DNA from: Nereocystis luetkeana
Taxonomy: Eukaryota > Sar > Phaeophyceae > Laminariales > Laminariaceae
DNA length: 64,000 bases
NCBI GenBank assembly: GCA_031213475.1
Contig: JARUPZ010000019.1
Coordinates: 8,710,698-8,774,697 of the forward strand
Direction of reading: 5' to 3'
The notes beneath the pieces were generated by a model. That model saw only the letters and a list, made by a program, of their open reading frames with translations, made no database searches and was not told the DNA's origin. Of the stretch, positions 24,601-33,600 are shown piece by piece (the stretch's first letter is position 1; every line of letters begins with the position of its first letter). The position numbers were made by a program, and so were the translations under genes.

Positions 24601-27600
24601 AGCAGTGCCGCCAACGGTCAGATGCTGCAACGTATAAATGTCGCGGGAAATTCGTCGCGTAAACATCTTCATACGCAAGCCCATGTGTACACAGGCATCA
24701 TCGTCGGCAAGCTTTATCGAAACTAATCGCGCAAGCTTATTGCCACCACGAGCAAATCCGCTACAAGGCCACCCAAGGCGCATGTAAACCCTTTAGGACT
24801 GCACCCGCGTTTTTTGGGGATAAATTACTTGGAATTAGGACCCCCAGGCGTGTAACGAAAAAAGACAAAATGTGAGAAAAAAAAACTGTACGCACGTAAC
24901 CCACGACAAACGTTGCGGCGCGCCATACAGTGGTGAACAAAAAAAAAGGCCCGTGCATTCGGCGCATGTTCTTGGCATTTACGAAACCTCAACGCTCCGA
25001 ACACGATCACGGCAGTTGGGCCGCTTATACAACGTATCGTACCTCAAATAATTTGTCACACAAATTAAGCGTTTTTTTTACTGGAGTTGCGCGCTCCGCG
25101 TGAGGCATCAAGATAAGAACTTCACCTCTTCAGAAGTACACCCCTTTATCGGAGACAAATTACTTGGAATCAGAGTTGGGACCACTTTTGCAAATGGTCA
25201 AAAGAGTAACACAAGTGTCATGTTGTCGTGGGTGGTGGCCACGACGTTGCAAAAGGAGCAATCGGCGAAGCCCACGAGGTCGCAACAGGTGCAATCGGCA
25301 AAGATACGTAACACATGATACGAACTATATACACACCGGGTACCTGGCGTCATTGATGACGTGGTTCGACTTCCACCGCGGTGCTCCCAGCGCACAGCCT
25401 AATACCAGGAAAACACCACTGCCACAGGATATGAAAGCTTGGCGATACGAAGCCGCGATCTCAGCCGGACTGACTAACAACAACGAAAAAACAAACCCGC
25501 ACATTCTTCATTCTCATTTTTCCGGGCGCAAGCCGCACCGTCCACGGCGAGCGTAACATCGAGTTAATTATCGTGTGTCCGGCATCGAAAACACCCTCCC
25601 AAAAATACGAGATACCAACGACATACAATGCCAGGTGGTGGCTTAACTTCCTCAGTACATACTGGGAGACGGAAAAAAAAAGTCCGGACAGTGGTCGCCT
25701 TTGGCCAAGGACACCTTCTGACTTCTGACTGCAGAATGTTGGTGACACCAACTGCAGTGCAGCCAAGTCGTGGCTTTGACGACCAGCATCGATCGAATTC
25801 TAAAATTACATGCTTGCGCCGGGGTACATACACACGGAATCACTCCGGCCCAACGAAGTCTCGACCCTCCCCCTCCCCCCCCCCCCCCCCATCCCTCCAT
25901 GCGCGCAGCGCGGCAGCAAATATACAAATCGATACACATATTCGGCATCTCGCTCCCGCGCAACAAAGTATCGCCCCCCACCCTGTTGGAATACGCTTTA
26001 CGACTGGATAAACTAGACGAAAAATCGCGGAGGCCGACACGACTACGTAGCGAACGGCGGCGAAACTTCCGACTTCCATCTTTGTTTTTTAGTATTTTCA
26101 AGTGTTTAGTGCTTTCTCCGCACACGGATGCTGTAGGCGTCGATCCTACTATACGTATTATGCGTTAAGGTGGTTTTGCAAGGCACTAAAATATCGGGGA
26201 TGCTTTCCTAGGGGAGAGTTTGTTTTTAGAGTTCGTTCTCGAGCTTTTTTCCACATGGGACACGCCACGAAGTCCGGAAAATAGTGGTACTGTTTGTTGT
26301 CTGCTGTGTACTGCTGGTGTGCGAACTTTGAAGGAACACGTCCCGCCCACAGCAAGGGTAGGGTTTGCACGCTGCCGCAGGTAGGCGCCAGGACACGTGA
26401 CCACCGACACGCTGCTGCTGCTGCTGCTGCTGCTGCTGTGATTTGGGCACACGCACGCACACAAAACCTGTGCCTTTGGCGTTTGGGTAAGAGGGTATGC
26501 CGTAGAGGTAGGTGTACAGCAGGCTGCACCCGCCCCGAATTTCTTTCCTCGCACAACGACAGAACGCATACCTCCGAGAAACACACCTAGTCACATACTA
26601 CGTACGCACAAGCGGGGATTCATCGCTACAGCAGCATGTTGGGCCGCGCTCTGAGGCGTCGATTGTCTGAGCGTCCGAGCTCCAAAAGCGCTATCTCTCT
26701 GTCTCGCGCGCGCCACTCCTAGGGCACGTCTCGGCAAGCGGCGCAATCATAGCGGCCGCCGCCGCGCCGACGTTTGCGCCTCCCAAATCCCGACAAAACT
26801 CGTGTTTCATCGGGGCTACTTGGTCGAATTTTCCTGCCTGTACGTACGTGTTCCTATTAATAGAGCATCTTATTGGTTGAAGTCAATTCGGTCGGAAAAA
26901 AAAAAGTTGCGAACAAATATTTCCTCCGGTGTACGTACAGTAGGAGGCGTACCGTGCTGCGGAGGTTATTGGTTATCGACAACGTAGCTAGGTCTTGGCT
27001 CTCGCTCGATCATGACGCGCTGACATGCATTGTCGGTAACGTCGCTGCCGCCGCGCGACATGGACAAAACAATGGTACGTATATATAATATACCTGGTTT
27101 GCGTTTTTTACGTTGTGATGCTTCCGCCGCCGCCGCCGCCAAAAAAAAAAAACTTCCGACGGGCAGTCGGTGTTACGCTACGAACAATATACAACAATAC
27201 TACACCAGTAGTATCATACTTCGAAGTATATACACACTATTCGGTATATACAGATTATTTGCAACACTTATCGTATCCCTCGCCACGGGGTAACAAATAG
27301 CAAAATATGTACGTGTACATAGCTGCAAACCGCGAATGATTCCCGGAATTGGCAAAAATAAAACAAAATTTGCAAAGAAACTTATATAGGTCAGGTCTCC
27401 GGCCTGCGACAACAATAGAGCGTGTCGTCATTCGGGCACTACCAGTGCATACAGCTGACACCTACAATCAACAGTGATACATGTACGTACGTCTAGACCA
27501 CTCTTGGTAAACATAGTTACCAGGTACACAAAACATAATACTGGTACCAAGTACCACGACCCATGCGTAGATCAGGTAGCGACCCCTTCATGTCGGATGC

Positions 27601-30600
27601 TTTCCTCAGCGCTAGGCGGGATTGGGATACGATACATATAGATAGACACGGGGTAAGGGCACGACAAACGCCCCTCTGCGTGAAACAAAGGTGCATGGCC
27701 GCATCGACAAAAAAAAAAAAAACTCTAGACCGTCCACATTCGAGACTATCTTCACAGCAGAAGACACCGCCGCCGCACCGTGCCGCCGTTCGGCAAGCGT
27801 GACACTGCTGTAGGCACGAACAAGCGAACAGGTGAACAAGCGAACAAGTGCAGCCCACAGCAGGCAAACGCCCAAGACGCGCCCCCGGGCGTGCTGACTC
27901 GCCAGTTCTGGCGACGTTCACGGTCGGCAGGCCAATAGAGCCAGCGACACCGTGCCTGCGGCCCGCCGCCGCCCGGTTTGTCACCGCCCTTGTAACCGCC
28001 GACGTCACACGCCAGCCCCGACTTTCAACCGACACCGACCAAGGCCGGCGGGATGGATGCGCGAACGTTGTCGCGGTTGCCTCTTAAGTTGGGAATCGCG
28101 CCAGGAGCCAGGAGAGCTTTGCATACGTTTTTTTTTTTTTTGTCATCACGACGTGGAATATGTATATAAACAAAATACGATGTTAAACCCTGTACATATG
28201 ATACTAGTACTAACGCAAAATCGTAGTGCCAGCAGTCAGGCAGCGTAAAAGTTATCGACGGCGACAGATTTCTGCACATAATATTTATGAAATATGATAC
28301 ACCGCCCGAATATTTGAACACAAGAAGGAATACCATGCTGGTGCAGTGAGTCCCCGGGTCACGCCGGGTATGACATGGGGCAAGCCGAGACGGGCCACCA
28401 CAGAGCCCGTTCCGCCTGTCATGAAGATAAGTAGACCTTCCGGAGGAAAACGCCATACGCGACCACACGACCACAGGTACGTAACAGTGAAGAGGAGGAT
28501 TGCTGTTGCTGTTTGCCGCATGCTAGAATGCATCAGAGCTGTAGATTAACGTTCGTAGAACGCGGGTTGTGGCATTGTGGCGCCACACAGACCCCGCCGC
28601 CGATGACAATGGCGTGGGGATGCGTATTAAACTTTATACCTTGACATTATGACATAAGTCACATGCACACATGCGCCCTGCTGCTGAGCTGCACGTCTGT
28701 GTGTACATTCAAGATTCGAGACTCTTGAAAAATATACCATACGCGTACACAGACTCGACCTATGTGCAGGAGCGACCTGCACAAAAATGCGGGTCTTTCG
28801 GCCACCCGGCAGAAAACGCCACTAAAACACTGCGGCGGAGCCGCGTGACTGCTCCTGCCGACCTCGAGTCCCCCAAAGGATTCGGGTTCGGGTTAGGCCT
28901 GGGGTCGGGTTGGTCTGGGCCGACGTGCAAGGTTGAAATTGACGACATATCTCCTGCACAAAGCTTTGTGCAGGCCGCTCCCGCACAGAGCGGGAGCCGC
29001 GAACATAACGCTGTCTACAAGAACATGCAGTAAAATAGACCTCATGTAGGATACCCAGATGTTTGCGGTGGCCGGACTGGAATTCCGAGTGCTCTTCGCG
29101 ATTCTAGGCCTTTTCTTCGACGTGAGGTGGGACCTTTTCGTTTTTTGCTTCTTGCGCCGGTGAGCCCGCCTTCCTCGACGGCACCCGGGGAGGGCCTGCC
29201 CGGCGGCCTGCTTGAGGGCTCGTGTGGCCGGTTCGGCGCAGCAAGTATGCCAAATCGCCAGAACGTCGACATGTATGCCCGCTTAGACCTATGACAATGG
29301 GTACGCGAAGTTTGAAAGTTTTCTTTCAAAAATACTACGCCCAACGAACAGCCGAAGATATTCTCGTGCCGCCGCTGTGGGGAAAAAGGGAAAAAATGTC
29401 TGTTTGTTCTTACATTTTTCAAACGGCTGCAGGCGGCGGAATTTGTTTCTTCTCGTTGCAAATTGTCAACACGCTGACAAAAATCAGCTCGTGCGACGAT
29501 AGACCTTCGATCTCGACATAGACTCATCTCACGGCCAACCCGCTTCGTGTCGGGCAAGGCCAACGAGTGTAGATGACGGCTTTGAAGATACCAAGTGGAT
29601 CCATGGCCTAGGGGGCGAGAGCTTGCCGGCGGCGTCCTACGCTCTTCTCCCAAACCTAAAGAAAAGCCCACTTTTTTTGGCCATTCGACACGGATCGAGA
29701 ATTTCTGTCATCTGTTTTGTGTACACCAGGGGCTAATTGTGTTTTCATCATACGCCTGGCCAGCGCCCGCCACATGTCACCGGCCATTGTGTGAACACGG
29801 TGACCCTAGTGTGGGTAGATGTTCCAATCGGGCGCACTCCGTTCAGAGTCCAGGACGCAGTCGTTGGTTTTGTCCATCGATGTCTGTCGAGGACTCGGAA
29901 TCTCGCCGCTTCGGACTAAACATCCGCCTGAACGTTTCCGAAGCCTATCTTGGCCCAACATCGGCCCCAGAATTGTTTTTTTCGGGGTTTTCCAAAAGTT
30001 TGGAACTTTAGGTTTCAAGGATCGTGCTCGCAGCAAGCTGTAGCTGAAAAAATTATGGAAACTTTGCGTTTCCATTGGCCTGTCTCATTACTGCCGTTTC
30101 AAAGTTTTTTTTTCTTATCTGTTGTCCAGAGCGGCGAAACGGGCGCCGGCGTGCTCGCCTTTTGACACGCGCGCAACGCGAAGGGCTTCCGGGGGCCAGA
30201 GAGGAAGGGGTGTTTCACCCCGGTCGAAATCACGAGTCTCGGAGAATTGCAAGCATTTGATGCGAGTATGAGGGAATAAACGAGAGAGAAGTCGTTTTTT
30301 TTTCCCTTGAGAGGCCAAGGAGCACCGCAAGAAGGAGTTCATTTGTTTCATGAAGGCTTGCATGTAACGGTTTTTGTATTTTTCCGTTTTTTCGCACGCA
30401 ACAGCAGTACGTGCGACCAACCACCAACTACTGCTGTGCTGCCGTGGCGTATAGGCAGCCTGCCCAGCATAAGTACAGCAGTAGTACGACGAGTACGTGG
30501 CAGTATTAATAGTATAGCAGTAGTAGTCGATTTAGTGCAATAATCGCCTCGCCCTGGAGTCTAAACATGTTCAGTTTACGAGCGAGCACATTCATTATAC

Positions 30601-33600
30601 AAGGTTACCCTTCGGGATTGTGCTTGGCTTGACATCCCGAAGGTGCCGCAAGCTGAAAAGGGAGAGAAAACACATCAGCAGGCGTTCGTTCCTCGTACCC
30701 AGCTACGTACAGTACTCGTACGTATAATAGCAGCCACCAGGCAAGAACGAAGAACTTGAAAAAAAAACTGCTGTAAAAAGCTAGACAAAAAATGAGTACG
30801 TATGAACAGCAGTAGTCACCGGGCAAGTATTCGGGCAAGTAACACCGAACAGCCCAAACAAGTTTACAGTCACTTGCAGTTCTATTATTAATGGCAGCTA
30901 CCTTTGTTTCCGTACGAGTACGTGCAACAAAAAACAAAGTGGACAGCAATACGCATTTAGTATATCGCACGTGTTTTAGTAGTATTATTAATATTAATAT
31001 TAATAGTATCAATACCTTCATTTAGTGAATCCTACACACACTGCCGTTTTTTCTCTTTTATAGAGTGTGTATGTCGTGCTACCCATTACGACGATATGTT
31101 CATTGCATTGTTGTCTAATCTGCTTACTGTATAACCAAGTAGTATCTCTGTAGCGTAGTTTTGTGACCACATAGCTTCTTATCTCTGCAAGATTGAAGAA
31201 TCGACACGGACACTGGTTGTGCTGGATTTCGACGGGAAAAAATAACGGTTTAATGTGAAGAGTACACACACCAGTCACAACAGACATCGCCGCCGCCACA
31301 TTGAAATACCAAAAGAAACGTCACACTAAAAATGTGCTTTTCGTAGTGAAGTTCTTGTAGATTTTGGTTGAAAAATACAAAAATACGTCGTGAGCTGGGA
31401 GTTCGACATAACTATATCGTCTATTAATAGTAACCTATCAATAGCATCCTGTCGTACAAGCAGAGCAGCTCTATTTCAGCAGTCGCCACTTCTTCTTACG
31501 TGCTCACCCAATGGCAGCACTGCCGTCGCTTTTACATGTTGCTATTTGACATATACTACGGATGAATCTTAGGACCAGTTCTTGTCATATGGTGTTGGGG
31601 AAATATGGTGGAAGCATCTCCGGCAGGATATTATCAAAACTTGGTGGGCATACGTACCAGGTATCTATTGATAGAGCAGCGGCGATAATCAGCCCGCCGC
31701 GACGAAGTCCCGCTTGTAGGATGTACGTACGAAAAAAAAAGCACAGCATACGCATACGTACCTCTTGGATGAGCCTATTAATCAATTAATACCGGTACTT
31801 ATGGTAACCCTCTAAGGGCAAACTGCAGTCCCGTTTTGGGACAAACCACTCAATATATAAGTAGTTCGTACCCAAAATGGGACTGCAGTGTCGCCCTTAA
31901 GGGTTAACTCGGTACAATCCCGAACTCTACGACATACACTACGAAGCACATAAGATGCATTCTGTTCATGCGATCTGTGTATACCCCTCAATTTCGCGAC
32001 AACGGTTACCGGCAACACAAAAAAGTCGCACTTTTACTTTTTCTGTATCGCTGCTACGATATACTGCGAGAAATAAGCGCCGATCCGAAGTGTTTTTTCA
32101 CCACTCCCCACAGGCATGTGGCATGCGCGATTTGAGGGGTTTGCAATATGTATGTGAAGGCGTTTCCGTACAGGGAACGCTACGCCACCTTTTGATGAAT
32201 ACCGCAAGAAATGGTGCTACTCAACACCAGTTGCCAATAGTGTTGCCGTTACTTGTAACGTATTGCATTATACATCCCTGGGAAACAGGAAATAGTGCTG
32301 CACTGGTGACGTACCAGGTATAAACGTACCGTATACTGATGTATATTGTACCTGATACGAGAGCCCACGAAAAGTCTAGCTCCTGAGTCTTGGGCCGCCT
32401 TAGGCGTGCGTGTTTCAAAAGCCTCGGTGCCAGATTTTTGCGAAAGCGGGGTCCACTACATCAGAGTGCACGGCATGATCCGGCTGTTATTTTGTTACGG
32501 TGATAAGCACAAGCTAAGATACCTGGAGGTGAGACCTATGCCAATGGAAACGCGAAGTTCAAAAGTTTTTTTCAAATATATTGCTTTCAAAGAACAGTCA
32601 AAAATTTCCTCGTACCGCCGCTCTGGGGAAAAATAGACGAAATGCTTGATTTTTATTTTTATTTTTCCCAACTGCTGCTGCAGGCGGCGCAATTTCTTTT
32701 TTCTCGTTGCAAAATGTCAACACGCCGATAGAAATCAGCTCGTGCAACGATCGATGCTCGATCTCAACATACACTCAGCCCGTGGCCAACCCGCTCGGTG
32801 TCCGGCAAGGCCAACGAATCTAGATGACACCCTCGAATATATCAGGTGGATCCATGGTCTAGGGGGCGAGAGCTTGCCGGCGGCGTCATACGGGATCCTC
32901 CAAAACCTGAAAAAAAAAGTACTTTTAGCCATTCGAGACGGATGGAGAAATTTTGTCTTCTGTTTTGCGCACACCAGCGGCCCATTGTTTATTTATCATA
33001 CGCCTAATCAGCTCCCGCCATATGACACCGGCCATGGTGTGAAGACGGTGACTGTAGGGTGGGTCGGAGCCCCTAACGAGCGCACTTCGTTTAAAATTCA
33101 TGACGCAGTCGTTGGTATTGTCGATCGATGTCTGTCAGGCAATCGGAATCTCGCCGCTTCGAACCAAACACCCGCCTTAGTTTTTCTCAAGACGATCTTG
33201 GCCCAACATCGGCCCCACATTTGCTTTATTCGTGCTTTTGCAAAAGTTTGATTCTTGTCTTTTCTAAACGTGCCCATAGGAAGCGTGTACTACTACTGTA
33301 GAAGTTTTGGGCGGGTATCTTTGAAATTCAAACTTATAATCCAAACTTCGCTTTCCCATAGGCATAGGAGTGACAACGGGAACGCAAATTTTGAAAAATT
33401 CTTAAAAAAATATTGCGGTCAAGAAACAGCCGAAGATATTCTCGTCCCGCCCCTGTGGCAAAAATGGAAAACATGCTTAATTTTTTTCTTCTTCACACGG
33501 CTGCAGGCGGCGAACTTTGTTTTTTCTCGTTGTAAAATCTCAACACGCTGATAAAACCACTCGAGCGACGATAGACCTTCCATCTCGAAATAGATTCAGC

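Noticed and set aside
27848-28087. GC-rich frames open on both strands
   Set aside because: High GC lowers stop frequency. No motif, no strand preference and no splice context supports a gene.
29042-29671. 209-residue minus-strand frame
   Set aside because: It covers the left part of family T copy 1. Copies 2 and 3 have the frame broken, so it is not a maintained transposase.
32646-33251. 201-residue plus-strand frame in family T copy 2
   Set aside because: The equivalent region of copy 1 is open only in another frame, so it is not conserved coding sequence.
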